Assembly: GCA_030592465.1 (NCBI GenBank)
Contig: JAUVJB010000011.1
Location: 1 to 24,128, forward strand
DNA: 24,128 bases
Direction: 5' to 3'
Source: Bacteroidota bacterium
GTDB lineage: Bacteria; Bacteroidota; Bacteroidia; Bacteroidales; B39-G9
A model generated the notes under the pieces. That model did not search any database. It was not told where the DNA came from and saw only the letters and a program-made list of their open reading frames with translations. The position numbers and the translations under genes are program-made. This document shows positions 7,319 through 16,282 of the stretch, in pieces (position 1 is the stretch's first letter; each line of letters opens with the position of its first letter).

Positions 7319-8104
7319 ATGACGGATTACGATATGACCCAAGAAACAAACAGGATTCAAGAAGAGTATTTTGACACACTAAACAGGCAGCATTTTATTC
7401 CGGAAGATTTAGACTACTCAATACTTGAAAAAAACACAAAACTTTTAGACGTGCTGAATGTTATTGAGAATAGTGCTATTTCAATTTTTGATTTATATCA
7501 GAAAAAGCATCTTTATCTCTCGTCGAGGTTTGAGACTATTTTTGGTTTTAATATTAGCGAAGCACACGAAGAGGGAAATGAATATTTTGAGAAAAAAGTT
7601 CATCCTGACGATAATCTTGATGCAATGAAAATTGGCAGCTATTTTTTAAAGATGGCTTTTTCTTTACCTACCGAAGAGAAAAAAAATTATAAACTGATTA
7701 ATGATTATCGTATTAAAAACTCAGAAGATAAATACATTAGAGTAATTGAACAGTTTCAGGCTTTAGAATTGGATAAATACGGAAACGTTTGGCTTGCTTT
7801 ATGTATTATGGATTTGTCTCCAAACCAAAACATTTCTCTTCCTTTACAAAACAAAGTAATAAATTTTAGGACAGGCGAATTGTTTCATTTTCCACAAACA
7901 TCAAAAGAGTTTGCTTTATCTAAAAGAGAAAAACAAATACTTGGTCTAGTTTCAGACGGATTAATTAGTAAAGAGATTGCAGATAATTTGTTTATATGCG
8001 TTCATACTGTAAATACACACAGACAAAAGATTTTAGAAAAATTAAATGTGAAAAATTTACATGAAGCGATTAAGCTGACAAACGAATATGGTTTGATTTA
8101 TTAG
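7319..8104 (+). CDS. PAS domain LuxR-type transcription regulator
   Basis: This is a predicted DNA-binding regulator of 261 residues. Residues about 51-165 look like a PAS sensor domain with a PAC-like end (ISIFDLYQKKHLYLSSRFETIFGF, then KKVHPDDNLDAMK and WLALCIMDLSPNQN). Residues 199-257 form a LuxR/FixJ helix-turn-helix: ALSKREKQILGLVSDGLISKEIADNLFICVHTVNTHRQKILEKLNVKN, with the conserved SxREKxIL, G..SKEIAD and TVNTHR.NI-like elements. There is no receiver domain, kinase domain or transmembrane segment, so it would sense a cytoplasmic signal or bound ligand directly. This PAS-plus-LuxR arrangement is common in Bacteroidetes. It is divergent from the outer-membrane receptor, with a 74-base shared control region, which suggests (inference only) that it regulates that gene. 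A bidirectional terminator follows. Confidence 0.88.
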   Translation: MTDYDMTQETNRIQEEYFDTLNRQHFIPEDLDYSILEKNTKLLDVLNVIENSAISIFDLYQKKHLYLSSRFETIFGFNISEAHEEGNEYFEKKVHPDDNLDAMKIGSYFLKMAFSLPTEEKKNYKLINDYRIKNSEDKYIRVIEQFQALELDKYGNVWLALCIMDLSPNQNISLPLQNKVINFRTGELFHFPQTSKEFALSKREKQILGLVSDGLISKEIADNLFICVHTVNTHRQKILEKLNVKNLHEAIKLTNEYGLIY

Positions 8105-8174
8105 GGTTTGAAGGTTTGTTTCTACAGATACATCTTTAAAATATCATAGCATTGATTTTGTTGTCGAAAAGAAA

Positions 8175-8212
8175 TAAAAAAAGAGGCTGCATTTTATACA
8201 GCCTCTTTTTTT
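8175..8212. terminator. Bidirectional terminator (LuxR gene / tRNA-Lys)
   Basis: AAGAGGCTG (8181-8189) and CAGCCTCTT (8199-8207) form a perfect 9-bp stem, extended by A/T runs on both sides, around a 9-base loop. T-runs follow on both strands, so it can end the + strand regulator gene and the minus-strand tRNA-Lys, which finishes just 2 bases beyond it. Confidence 0.9.
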
Positions 8213-8213
8213 G

Positions 8214-8286
8214 TCGGCTCGGTGGGTTTCGAACCCACGACCCCATGATTAAGAGTCACGTGCTCTGCCAACTGAGCTACGAGCCG
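8214..8286 (-). tRNA. tRNA-Lys (anticodon CUU)
   Basis: The minus strand folds into a full cloverleaf of 73 bases: acceptor CGGCTCG/CGAGCCG with discriminator A, a D-arm starting GCTCAGTTGG, an anticodon arm CGTGA-CTCTTAA-TCATG with CTT at positions 34-36, and a T-arm GTGGG-TTCGAAA-CCCAC. CCA is not encoded. The anticodon reads AAG lysine codons. It is transcribed away from tRNA-Asn. Confidence 0.96.
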
Positions 8287-8296
8287 AATTTTTTTG

Positions 8297-8326
8297 CAAA
8301 TGTAATAAAGAAATAATTTTTTAAAC
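8297..8326 (-). promoter_or_regulatory. Promoter of tRNA-Lys
   Basis: On the minus strand TACATTTG (plus 8297-8304) matches TAnnTTTG exactly and lies 10 bases before the mature tRNA 5' end. A GTTT near plus 8323-8326 is at roughly the right distance for the -33 element, though it is not a perfect TTTG. Confidence 0.65.
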
Positions 8327-8482
8327 GATTAAACGCTAAAAAATTTTAACGTAATTCAGATAGTCTTAAAACAATAACAGAATTTTTTGATTAACAGCGA
8401 GATGATTGTAGAATTAAGTCCTTGTGGGGAACAATTTTTTTTAATTTTAAGATGTCAAAAAAAAGTTTTTTTAAAAAAAAGT

Positions 8483-8513
8483 TTTGGTTATTTAAAAAAA
8501 GCTATTACTTTTG
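8483..8513 (+). promoter_or_regulatory. Promoter of tRNA-Asn
   Basis: TTTG (8483-8486), a 19-base spacer, then TACTTTTG (8506-8513) match both halves of the Bacteroidetes housekeeping promoter (TTTG-N19-21-TAnnTTTG). The mature tRNA starts 12 bases further on. This is the best promoter match in the window. Confidence 0.8.
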
Positions 8514-8524
8514 CACCACAAAAT

Positions 8525-8598
8525 TCCTCCATAGCTCAGTTGGTTAGAGCATCTGACTGTTAATCAGAGGGTCCTAGGTTCGAGTCCTAGTGGAGGAG
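8525..8598 (+). tRNA. tRNA-Asn (anticodon GUU)
   Basis: A cloverleaf of 74 bases: acceptor TCCTCCA/TGGAGGA with discriminator G, a D-arm GCTCAGTTGGTTAGAGC, an anticodon arm TCTGA-CTGTTAA-TCAGA with GTT at 34-36, and a T-arm CTAGG-TTCGAGT-CCTAG. CCA is not encoded. It has its own promoter and terminator. Confidence 0.96.
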
Positions 8599-8606
8599 CA
8601 AAATTT

Positions 8607-8635
8607 AAGCCGAAGCGTGTGTTTCGGCTTTTTTT
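8607..8635 (+). terminator. Terminator after tRNA-Asn
   Basis: AAGCCGAA (8607-8614) and TTCGGCTT (8623-8630) form a perfect 8-bp stem with an 8-base loop, followed by a run of T to 8635. It begins 9 bases after the tRNA discriminator. Confidence 0.92.
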
Positions 8636-8742
8636 ATGTTGGTTATGATGATCCCGCAGTGTATGAGAGGTGTTAAGTAATATTTTTGTGAAATAGACAA
8701 TAAATCAATTTCCAAAAAAACTTAAATTACTCAACATTCATT

Positions 8743-8774
8743 TTTTTTTAACATTCTACTTTTTTCTATCTTTA
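8743..8774 (+). promoter_or_regulatory. Probable promoter of the PfkB-family kinase
   Basis: TATCTTTA (8767-8774) differs from TAnnTTTG only in the last base, and a T-run with TTTT at 8743-8746 lies 20 bases upstream. The kinase ATG follows 22 bases later. Plausible but not an exact match. Confidence 0.45.
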
Positions 8775-8796
8775 CACAAAATTAATAATTTAAAAA

Positions 8797-9774
8797 ATGG
8801 CAAAAGTTTTAGGCATAGGAAATGCACTGGTTGATATTTTGATTCGTCTTGAAAATGAAGACACATTAGATAAATTTTCATTACCAAGAGGGAGCATGCA
8901 ACTTGTTGACAGGTCTCAATCGGATAAGATACTAAATGAAACACAAAATCTAAAAAAACAGCAATCATCAGGAGGTTCTGCAGCAAATACAATAAACGGG
9001 TTGGCTAATCTTGGTATTAAGACCGGATTTATTGGTAAAATTGGCAATGATGAGTTTGGTAATTTTTTTAAATCAGACATGCAGATAAAGGGTATTGATC
9101 CTAAATTGTTTTTTGGAAACAACGAAACCGGTCGTGCTATTGGTATGATTAGTCCTGATTCTGAACGCACCTTTGCAACTTACCTTGGTTCCTCTGTTGA
9201 GCTTTCTGAAAAAGATTTAACAAATGACTTGTTTAAAGGTTATGACTATTTTCATATTGAAGGCTATTTATTGCAGAATCATAAGTTAATTGAACAAGCA
9301 TTAATCTATGCAAAAAAAAATAATTTAATAGTATCGCTCGATTTTGCCAGTTTTAATGTTGTTGAGGAAAATCTGGAATTCTTAAAAAACATTACTAAAA
9401 AATATGTTGATATTGTATTTGCTAATGAAGATGAGGCAAAATCGTTTACAGGAGAAGAACCCGAAACAGCCTTAGATATTATTTCTGATATGTGCGATAT
9501 TGCAGTTGTGAAAATAGGAAAAAAAGGCTCATTGATTAAGAAAAATAATGATGCATATAGAGTTGGTATTATTGAAGCAAATTGTGTTGATACAACAGGT
9601 GCCGGCGATTTATATGCTGCAGGATTTCTCTATGGTTTAATCAAAAATCTGCCGTTAAATAAATGTGGTGAAATTGGTTCAATTCTTTCGGCTAAGGTAA
9701 TTGAGGTTGTTGGTGCTAAAATGAATTCTGACAAATGGAAAGAAATTAAGAATGAATTAAAATATATACTTTAA
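8797..9774 (+). CDS. PfkB-family carbohydrate/nucleoside kinase
   Basis: This is a cytoplasmic kinase of the ribokinase/PfkB fold, 325 residues. The N-terminal substrate-binding signature is SSGGSAANTINGLANLG (57-73), with FIGKIGNDEFGNFF (78-91) after it. The C-terminal ATP/anion-hole signature is VDTTGAGDLYAAGFLYG (264-280), with Asp271 as the expected catalytic base. The NxxE-like motif appears as ANEDEA (209-214). Full length with an ordinary ATG start. Bacteroidetes genomes usually annotate this subgroup as adenosine kinase, and it would then phosphorylate adenosine to AMP. However, substrate choice within PfkB is hard to call by eye, and ribokinase or another sugar kinase remains possible. 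It stands alone, with a probable promoter just upstream and no clear terminator. Confidence 0.9.
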   Translation: MAKVLGIGNALVDILIRLENEDTLDKFSLPRGSMQLVDRSQSDKILNETQNLKKQQSSGGSAANTINGLANLGIKTGFIGKIGNDEFGNFFKSDMQIKGIDPKLFFGNNETGRAIGMISPDSERTFATYLGSSVELSEKDLTNDLFKGYDYFHIEGYLLQNHKLIEQALIYAKKNNLIVSLDFASFNVVEENLEFLKNITKKYVDIVFANEDEAKSFTGEEPETALDIISDMCDIAVVKIGKKGSLIKKNNDAYRVGIIEANCVDTTGAGDLYAAGFLYGLIKNLPLNKCGEIGSILSAKVIEVVGAKMNSDKWKEIKNELKYIL

Positions 9775-9863
9775 ATAGCTAAATTGTTTAATTGCTTTAC
9801 CCTTGTGAAGTTTGACCGTTAAAATTATTTTATCATTGTTTTTTAAGAGGATACAATATAATG

Positions 9864-9897
9864 ATTTAAGATATGGGGGAAAAGACAGATCTTAAAT
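9864..9897. promoter_or_regulatory. Inverted repeat in the C25 peptidase leader
   Basis: ATTTAAGAT (9864-9872) and ATCTTAAAT (9889-9897) are exact 9-base inverted arms around a 16-base purine-rich loop (ATGGGGGAAAAGACAG). A GCGTACGC palindrome (9903-9910) follows. The set lies 50-80 bases before the ATG of the large secreted peptidase. It could be an operator or an mRNA hairpin. I do not recognise a known riboswitch in it. Confidence 0.4.
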
Positions 9898-9946
9898 TAG
9901 GTGCGTACGCGGAGAATCATTTAAAATAAACAATAAAAAAATTACT

Positions 9947-12900
9947 ATGAAAAAATTATTTTTGACACTAACCATAACTTTTGTATGTGTATTTTTTTTA
10001 CAAGCAGAAGTCATAACAAAAATTTATTATTTTAACGATTATCAGGTTTTAAAAAAAGGGGATTATCAATTAATCTATTTAAAAAACACACAACTTTTTG
10101 CAAAAGTCGGGGAGCCTTTAATTCCATATCATAGCATATCGTTGTTATTACCACAAGGTGAAGAAGCTGTTTCAATTGAAGTTACAGGAGAAGATAAGAC
10201 AGAAATAAAAGGGGATTTTGTTTTATATCCTAAACAGTATTCTCAACCGATGTCAAGTGATAATCAGGCTCAATTTATTAAAAACAAAGCTGCTTATTTA
10301 ACAAATCAATATTCTCCGGAATCGCTTGCAGGGAATCTCTCAACAGAATATATGAACGGTTGCTCGTTTGCAATATCAACGTTTACTCCAATGCAATATA
10401 ATCCAGTTGCACAAAAAGTTTATTTTTATAAAAAAGTTATTGTTAAAATACACACAAAAAAAATAAAAGACAAAGCCAAAGTGCTATCTGTCAACAAATT
10501 ATCAAAAGAAAAGCTTGACAGGATAAAAAAGTTTGCTCAAAATCCGAAATTAATTTCGAGATATAAATTTTGTAAATTACCAACTACAGATGATTATTCA
10601 TTATTAATAATTACTCCTTCCGGATTTAAGAATAATTTTTTAACATTAAAAAATTTATATCTAAATCAAGGCATAAAAACAAAAATTGTCTCAACAGAAG
10701 ACATTAATTCAGAATACGAAGGAATAGATTTACAGGAAAAAATTCGCAATTTTATTATTCATGAATATCAAAATTATGATATTTCTTATGTGTTACTTGG
10801 TGGAGATAATGAGTTTATTCCTGCACGAGGGTTTTATTGTCAGGTTCAGTCAAGTCAGGTATATGAAGATTACAATATTCCTTCCGATTTATATTATTCA
10901 GCATTAGATGGCAGTTGGAATGATGATGAAGATATTTTATGGGGAGAAATAGGTGAAGATGACTTGTTGCCTGATGTATCAGTTGGGCGTTTATCTTTTA
11001 GTAATACCACTGATTTAACAAATATGATTAATAAAATTGTATCATATCAGGAAAATCCTGTTCAGGGTGAGTTGAATAAACCTTTTTTAGTTGGCGAAAA
11101 ACTTTGGGACGATCCTTTATCATGGGGAGCTCAATATGTAGAATTATTGGTTGGTCATCACGAGGACAATGGATATACTACAGACGGAATACCCGAAACA
11201 AACAATATAGATACTCTTTATGACAGAGGTTCAGAGAGCAGTTGGAACAGCACAATGTTGCTGGAAAAAATAAATGAGGGCAAATCATTTATTCATCATT
11301 TAGGACATTCAAATTATAATTATAATTTAAGATTATATTACAATAATATTACTGATGCAAATTTCTCACAATTAGATGGCGTTGTGCATAACTACACAAT
11401 AGTTTATAGTGAAGGATGTATCTCGGCAGCTTTTGATTATGATGATTGCATTGCTGAACAAATGTTAAACATACAGAACTTTGCAGTTGCATATATTGGC
11501 AATTCCCGTTATGGTTGGTTTAACGAGGGTTCTACAGAGGGACCGTCTCTTCATCTGCAACGTGAGTTTGTTAATGCTCTTTATTCTGAAAAAATATCAA
11601 GAATTGGTGCCACTCATTTAGAATCAAAAATAAAAACATCGCCTTGGGTTAATGCTCCATGGCAACATGAAGAGGGTGCTTTGCGCTGGGTGTTTTACGA
11701 TTGTAATGTTTTGGGCGACCCTGCAATGCCAATTTGGCCAGATAATCCTGTTAATGTTAATGTTAGCTATAACAATACTATTCAAATTACCGACACAATT
11801 ATAAATGTTTCTGTAACTTTTAATGGCAATCCTGTTGAAGATATTGAATGTGTTTTAATTCAAGATAGTGTTTTGCGTGGCTCTTCATTGACAGATTCAA
11901 CAGGTATGGCACAAATAAGCATTAATCCGTATTTTACTAATACCGACAGTGCTAAATTAATCATTTCCGGATATAATTGTATTACAGAAAGTTATGATAT
12001 TAAAATAATTAATAATAATACAGCTTATGTTGTTTTAAATAGTTATGAAATTACCGATGACAATAATAACCGGCCCGAGTTTGACGAAAATATTGAATTA
12101 AACACATGTTTTAAAAATATAGGAGCCTTAAATGCTGAAAATGTAAACACATTACTTACTTGTAACGATGAATACATTTCAATTATTGATTCTGTGCTTT
12201 TTATAGATACATTAAATGCAAACGATTCGTTGCTGTTTGAAAATGCATATTCGTTTCATATAAGCGCAAATGTTCCGGATAAACATATAGCAAATTTTAA
12301 TATAAAAATTTCTCAGGAAGATTCTTCTGTAAGATATTTTGATGTTGATGTTGAAATATTTGCACCTGTTTTTAGCATTGAAAAAATGTTAATTAACGAT
12401 GTTTCCGGCAATAACAATGGTGTTTTAGACATAGGCGAGGATGCTCAAATTATTGTTCCGGTTAAAAATATCGGACATGCCGCTTCTTCATCTGTACACG
12501 TTTTACTCACAACAGACAATGAACATGTTTCAGTTTATGATTCTGTTTTTGACCTTAGTTCAATATTTATTGATTCAACTTTAAATGCTATTTTAAATAT
12601 TAATATAGATAATGATATTGCATTGGGAGATTCTGTGAAATTAATATGTGAGCTCACAAGTGGGGATTATTATGAACAAAAAGAATTTATTAATAGAATT
12701 GGAATTCGTATTGAAGATTTTGAGACAGGTGATTTTTCGCGTTATAATTGGCATCTGTCAGGTAACGCAAATTGGAATATATCAACGCAAGCATTTGAAG
12801 GCAATTATAGTGCTAAATCCGGAGATATTGAGAATTCGCAATTAAGCACACTTTATGTCAAATTTAATGTTTTAGTTGATGGGGAAATTAGTTTTTATAA

Positions 12901-13720
12901 AAAAGTTTCTTCAGAAGAAAATTATGATTTCTTGTCATTTTATATTGATTCTGTAAAAAAAGGAACATGGTGTGGTAATATAGATTGGACTTATGAGTCT
13001 TTTCATGTTGATACAGGCGTACATACATTCAAATGGGAATATAAAAAAGATCATGTTGGTTCACAAGGAGATGATTGTGCTTTTATTGACAATGTTTTTT
13101 TTCCTCCTGTAGAAGCAATTATATCGGTTACTCCTTTTGAAATAAACAACAGCCTGTTAACAGATGCTTTAGACACATTGTCTTTTAATATTTATAATCT
13201 GATGAACGAGTCTGTTGATTATGATATTAATATTGAAGATGCAGATTCTTCTGATTGGTTGAGTTTAAATAATAATCACGGAAATATTGAAGCAAGCGAT
13301 TCTGTTATGATTATGATGTATTTTAATACTCATAATGTTTCTGTTGGTAAATATTCTTGTATGGTTAATGTATTTTCAACAGATACAATAACATTGCCGG
13401 TTAATTTAACGGTATCTACATTAGATATTGATAATAAAATAATTACAAATACTAAGCTGACAAATTTTCCAAATCCGTTTAGTAGTAATACAAATATTAA
13501 ATTTATATTACAAAACAAATCTAAGGCAAAACTTATTATTTATGATATTAACGGGAAATTCATAAAGACACTTATCAATAAAGATTTAACTCAGGGGGAA
13601 TATAGTATAAGTTGGGATGGAAAAGATGATTACGGCAGTAATGTTGTAAATGGAATTTATTTCTATCAACTTATTACAAATCAAGGTTCTGCTACAAAGC
13701 AAATGATATTGATTAAATAA
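9947..13720 (+). CDS. Secreted gingipain-like C25 cysteine peptidase with T9SS tail
   Basis: A 1257-residue surface or secreted peptidase of the gingipain family (C25). A signal peptide (MKKLFLTLTITFVCVFFLQA, 1-20) leads into a propeptide-like region (to about 205). The catalytic domain (about 210-600) follows, with the caspase-like dyad His454 in FIHHLGHSN and Cys491 in VYSEGCISAAF, and the family end motif LGDPAMPIW. After it come Ig/CARDB-like repeats (about 605-915), a jelly-roll, cleaved-adhesin-like domain from FETGDFSRYNW (about 924-1050), and an Ig-like stretch. Last is a type A T9SS sorting domain from about 1170 (NFPNPFSSNTNIKF ... ISWDGKDDYGSNVVNGIYFYQL ... KQMILIK). The FlgD-like motif in this tail is common. 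The product should cross the outer membrane by T9SS and lose its tail. Substrate specificity (Arg or Lys) cannot be read by eye. Confidence 0.9.
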   Translation: MKKLFLTLTITFVCVFFLQAEVITKIYYFNDYQVLKKGDYQLIYLKNTQLFAKVGEPLIPYHSISLLLPQGEEAVSIEVTGEDKTEIKGDFVLYPKQYSQPMSSDNQAQFIKNKAAYLTNQYSPESLAGNLSTEYMNGCSFAISTFTPMQYNPVAQKVYFYKKVIVKIHTKKIKDKAKVLSVNKLSKEKLDRIKKFAQNPKLISRYKFCKLPTTDDYSLLIITPSGFKNNFLTLKNLYLNQGIKTKIVSTEDINSEYEGIDLQEKIRNFIIHEYQNYDISYVLLGGDNEFIPARGFYCQVQSSQVYEDYNIPSDLYYSALDGSWNDDEDILWGEIGEDDLLPDVSVGRLSFSNTTDLTNMINKIVSYQENPVQGELNKPFLVGEKLWDDPLSWGAQYVELLVGHHEDNGYTTDGIPETNNIDTLYDRGSESSWNSTMLLEKINEGKSFIHHLGHSNYNYNLRLYYNNITDANFSQLDGVVHNYTIVYSEGCISAAFDYDDCIAEQMLNIQNFAVAYIGNSRYGWFNEGSTEGPSLHLQREFVNALYSEKISRIGATHLESKIKTSPWVNAPWQHEEGALRWVFYDCNVLGDPAMPIWPDNPVNVNVSYNNTIQITDTIINVSVTFNGNPVEDIECVLIQDSVLRGSSLTDSTGMAQISINPYFTNTDSAKLIISGYNCITESYDIKIINNNTAYVVLNSYEITDDNNNRPEFDENIELNTCFKNIGALNAENVNTLLTCNDEYISIIDSVLFIDTLNANDSLLFENAYSFHISANVPDKHIANFNIKISQEDSSVRYFDVDVEIFAPVFSIEKMLINDVSGNNNGVLDIGEDAQIIVPVKNIGHAASSSVHVLLTTDNEHVSVYDSVFDLSSIFIDSTLNAILNINIDNDIALGDSVKLICELTSGDYYEQKEFINRIGIRIEDFETGDFSRYNWHLSGNANWNISTQAFEGNYSAKSGDIENSQLSTLYVKFNVLVDGEISFYKKVSSEENYDFLSFYIDSVKKGTWCGNIDWTYESFHVDTGVHTFKWEYKKDHVGSQGDDCAFIDNVFFPPVEAIISVTPFEINNSLLTDALDTLSFNIYNLMNESVDYDINIEDADSSDWLSLNNNHGNIEASDSVMIMMYFNTHNVSVGKYSCMVNVFSTDTITLPVNLTVSTLDIDNKIITNTKLTNFPNPFSSNTNIKFILQNKSKAKLIIYDINGKFIKTLINKDLTQGEYSISWDGKDDYGSNVVNGIYFYQLITNQGSATKQMILIK

Positions 13721-13815
13721 AATTAGTCAAAGGAATGGCGGGGAAATCTCAAGGGGTGGTTTATATTATTGATTATTTACTAAATAATCTGATAAAAACT
13801 TCGGAAAAAATTTAG
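13721..13815. other. Convergent spacer with an AT-rich hairpin
   Basis: GATTATTT (13771-13778) and AAATAATC (13782-13789) form a perfect 8-bp AT stem with a 3-base loop between two converging genes. Neither strand has a T-run after it, so it is at best a weak terminator. Nothing else is seen. Confidence 0.35.
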
Positions 13816-16197
13816 TTATTCATTAACTTTTATTTCTTTTTCATCTTTTACTTTTTTTCTTATTTTTTTTATTTTTTTACCTTTATTAAAATTGTACCTT
13901 AATTCTAACAAAACAAAATTCTTTAAAATATTAATATTAGATATTTCTTCTGAATAATAATCTTTTGTTTTAGTGTATTGGCTTTGTTCATAACTTACAC
14001 CAAAATCAAGAGGCAGAAAATATCCGAGAGTTACATTTAGTTTCGACTTAAAAAATCCTTTCTGCACCATAAACATCCAATAATCATCATCAGCTTTAAC
14101 ATATCCGTAGGCTGTAATGTATTTGTGCAAAAGCTTATTGTATATCAGCCCGACAGACATATCATTTTTTTGATTTACATACATTAATTGCTGAGTTGTT
14201 GTCCAATCAAAAAATTCGTTGTCGATATTAATATCTTGCATTGAATTCTTAAAGAAATTAAAACTTGACTGTAACGACAAACTTTTACCAAACGGAATTG
14301 TAAAATTTACATTTGCTCCTGCACTATAATATTTTCCAATATTTGCATAGCTGTATTCAAGAATACCATCGCTTCGTAAAGTTGCTGTTTTTGAAATATA
14401 ATCGTCTGAAAATTTGTAATACGGTTGAATTGATATTTTGTTTTTAAACAAATTTGAGCGTAATGATATTTTATGTAAAGTTCGAGGATGTAAATTGATA
14501 TTTCCTTTTTTAATGGTCTGGTTATCAATTATTTCTACGAATGGATTTAGCCGACTAATACTGGGATAAACAGCTCTTGTTATGTATTTTAAACTAAAAT
14601 TAATTTTTTTCGAGGGTTTAAATAAAATACTTAAATAGGGTTGATAAGTTACGAATCTTTTATCCTGAATTATTTCAGATTTTGGAGTATTTGTTTCGAT
14701 AACACCGCCAGCTTTAAAACCGATTTTTTTATTAGGTTCCCACGAAAAATAAGAGTAAATATGATGTCTAAAATCATTATATTTTACGCTGTTAGTTTTT
14801 TGCTCTGTATTGTTGTTAAGTAATTCTTTAATATTTGCGGTATCAATGCTGTTCATGCTTGTATTTACATTGCCGTATCCCGTACGAATAGATGTTTTTT
14901 TTGAAAATTCATGTTTAAAATTTACATAAAACATTGTATTATTTTGGGTCTTTATACTGTTTTCGCAACTTTCATATCTTGAAATTTCTTTATAAATATT
15001 TTCATAATCATCAACATAATATGAATAGGAAAAATCTGCATTTATAACATTTTTTTTATTAATTATGTATTTATAGAAAAGTGTATTTCTAAAATATCGG
15101 CTACTTGATTTGTTACTACTTTCAGTCTCATAAGTATCTAATTTTGTGGCGTTTATAATTTTTGTAACTTTGTAATTTTCAACTCTGAAATCTTTTGATA
15201 CAGGAAACGAACTAATTTTGCTTTCAAAGCTGATTGTATGTTTTGGATTTATGTAATAATCGGCTCCGAGAATGTAATCATTAGTTGTATATTTATAAGT
15301 ATAATTATCATCATTTTCTTGCATTAAATTGTTCTGGATTAATCCTGTTGAATATTCTTTTTTTAATGTTGTAATAATATTTATTTTTTTATGAAAATTA
15401 CTTATAGTTGCATATACATTTATCTTATTTTTTGTATAATTTATTGATGAGTATAAAATATTAACAGGTAAAATATTTACTTTATTTTTAACATCGGGGT
15501 CGAACATTGCAGTATTATTTACAGCAAATTCTACGCCTTCATAATTTACTGTTAAAATTATGTTAATAACAGCATCGTAACCTTTGATTCCGTATTTTTC
15601 ACCGGGGTCTCTTATAATTTCAACTTTTTTTATCCTGTCCGGCGATAAATTTTTTATGTATTCAGTATCTTTTTGCAATCCGTTTACTAACAGCACTATG
15701 TTTTTTTGACCATCAACGGTTAATATATTTGAAAAGTAATCATAGCTAATTCCGTTTAATTTATTAAGTATATCTTTGGTGTCAGATGCACCAATTTTTA
15801 CTTTTTTTGTAATTGTTACAACTTCTCTGTCAAGTTTATTTTCAGTAGTTTGTGCGTTTATTTCAATTTCAGCGAGTTCATAATTGTCTTTTTCTAATTT
15901 AAAAACGCCTAAAAATTCAGTTCGAGAAATACGTTTAACTTTTGTAGTATCATTTTTGTATCCGATAAGTGATAATACAAATTTATATGTACCTTTATTT
16001 ATTTCTGCTGAAAAAAAGCCTTTTTCGTTTGTTGCCACACCATTAATTAGGCTATCTTTTTTGTCTATTATTTGAACGGTACAAAATTCGACAAACGATT
16101 TTGTTTCAGCATCTTTAACTTGCCCCGAAACTATTACTTGTGCTTGTAAATTTAATTTTAACAAAAAAAACATTAAAATTGTTATACTAATTTTCAT
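13816..16197 (-). CDS. Outer-membrane beta-barrel protein (receptor-like)
   Basis: A 793-residue predicted outer-membrane protein. A signal peptide (MKISITILMFFLLKLNLQAQ, 1-20) is followed by a carboxypeptidase-regulatory-like domain (VIVSGQVKDAETKSFVEFCTVQII to about 105). A plug-like segment comes next (KIGASDTKDILNKLNGISYDYFSNILTVDGQKNIVLLVNGL, DRIKKVEIIRDPGEKYG, YDAVINIIL, about 130-215). The remainder is a long barrel rich in alternating aromatic strands, ending FVLLELRYNF near 770. This layout matches the outer-membrane beta-barrel family related to TonB-dependent receptors found across Bacteroidetes. The last 20 or so residues form a very basic extension (KGKKIKKIRKKVKDEKEIKVNE), beyond the expected final aromatic strand. 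It has no SusD neighbour and faces the C25 peptidase gene tail to tail. Ligand unknown. Confidence 0.85.
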   Translation of the reverse strand: MKISITILMFFLLKLNLQAQVIVSGQVKDAETKSFVEFCTVQIIDKKDSLINGVATNEKGFFSAEINKGTYKFVLSLIGYKNDTTKVKRISRTEFLGVFKLEKDNYELAEIEINAQTTENKLDREVVTITKKVKIGASDTKDILNKLNGISYDYFSNILTVDGQKNIVLLVNGLQKDTEYIKNLSPDRIKKVEIIRDPGEKYGIKGYDAVINIILTVNYEGVEFAVNNTAMFDPDVKNKVNILPVNILYSSINYTKNKINVYATISNFHKKINIITTLKKEYSTGLIQNNLMQENDDNYTYKYTTNDYILGADYYINPKHTISFESKISSFPVSKDFRVENYKVTKIINATKLDTYETESSNKSSSRYFRNTLFYKYIINKKNVINADFSYSYYVDDYENIYKEISRYESCENSIKTQNNTMFYVNFKHEFSKKTSIRTGYGNVNTSMNSIDTANIKELLNNNTEQKTNSVKYNDFRHHIYSYFSWEPNKKIGFKAGGVIETNTPKSEIIQDKRFVTYQPYLSILFKPSKKINFSLKYITRAVYPSISRLNPFVEIIDNQTIKKGNINLHPRTLHKISLRSNLFKNKISIQPYYKFSDDYISKTATLRSDGILEYSYANIGKYYSAGANVNFTIPFGKSLSLQSSFNFFKNSMQDINIDNEFFDWTTTQQLMYVNQKNDMSVGLIYNKLLHKYITAYGYVKADDDYWMFMVQKGFFKSKLNVTLGYFLPLDFGVSYEQSQYTKTKDYYSEEISNINILKNFVLLELRYNFNKGKKIKKIRKKVKDEKEIKVNE

Positions 16198-16282
16198 GGC
16201 TCTATTAAAAAACGATGTTGTTGAAATAATTGCATTTTGGCATGATATTTTCAGTATTGCAATGCCGTTATTATTTATGTTT

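Noticed and set aside
13771..13789. Intrinsic terminator between the C25 gene and the outer-membrane protein gene
   Set aside because: The stem is pure A/T apart from its end pair, and no T-run follows on either strand.
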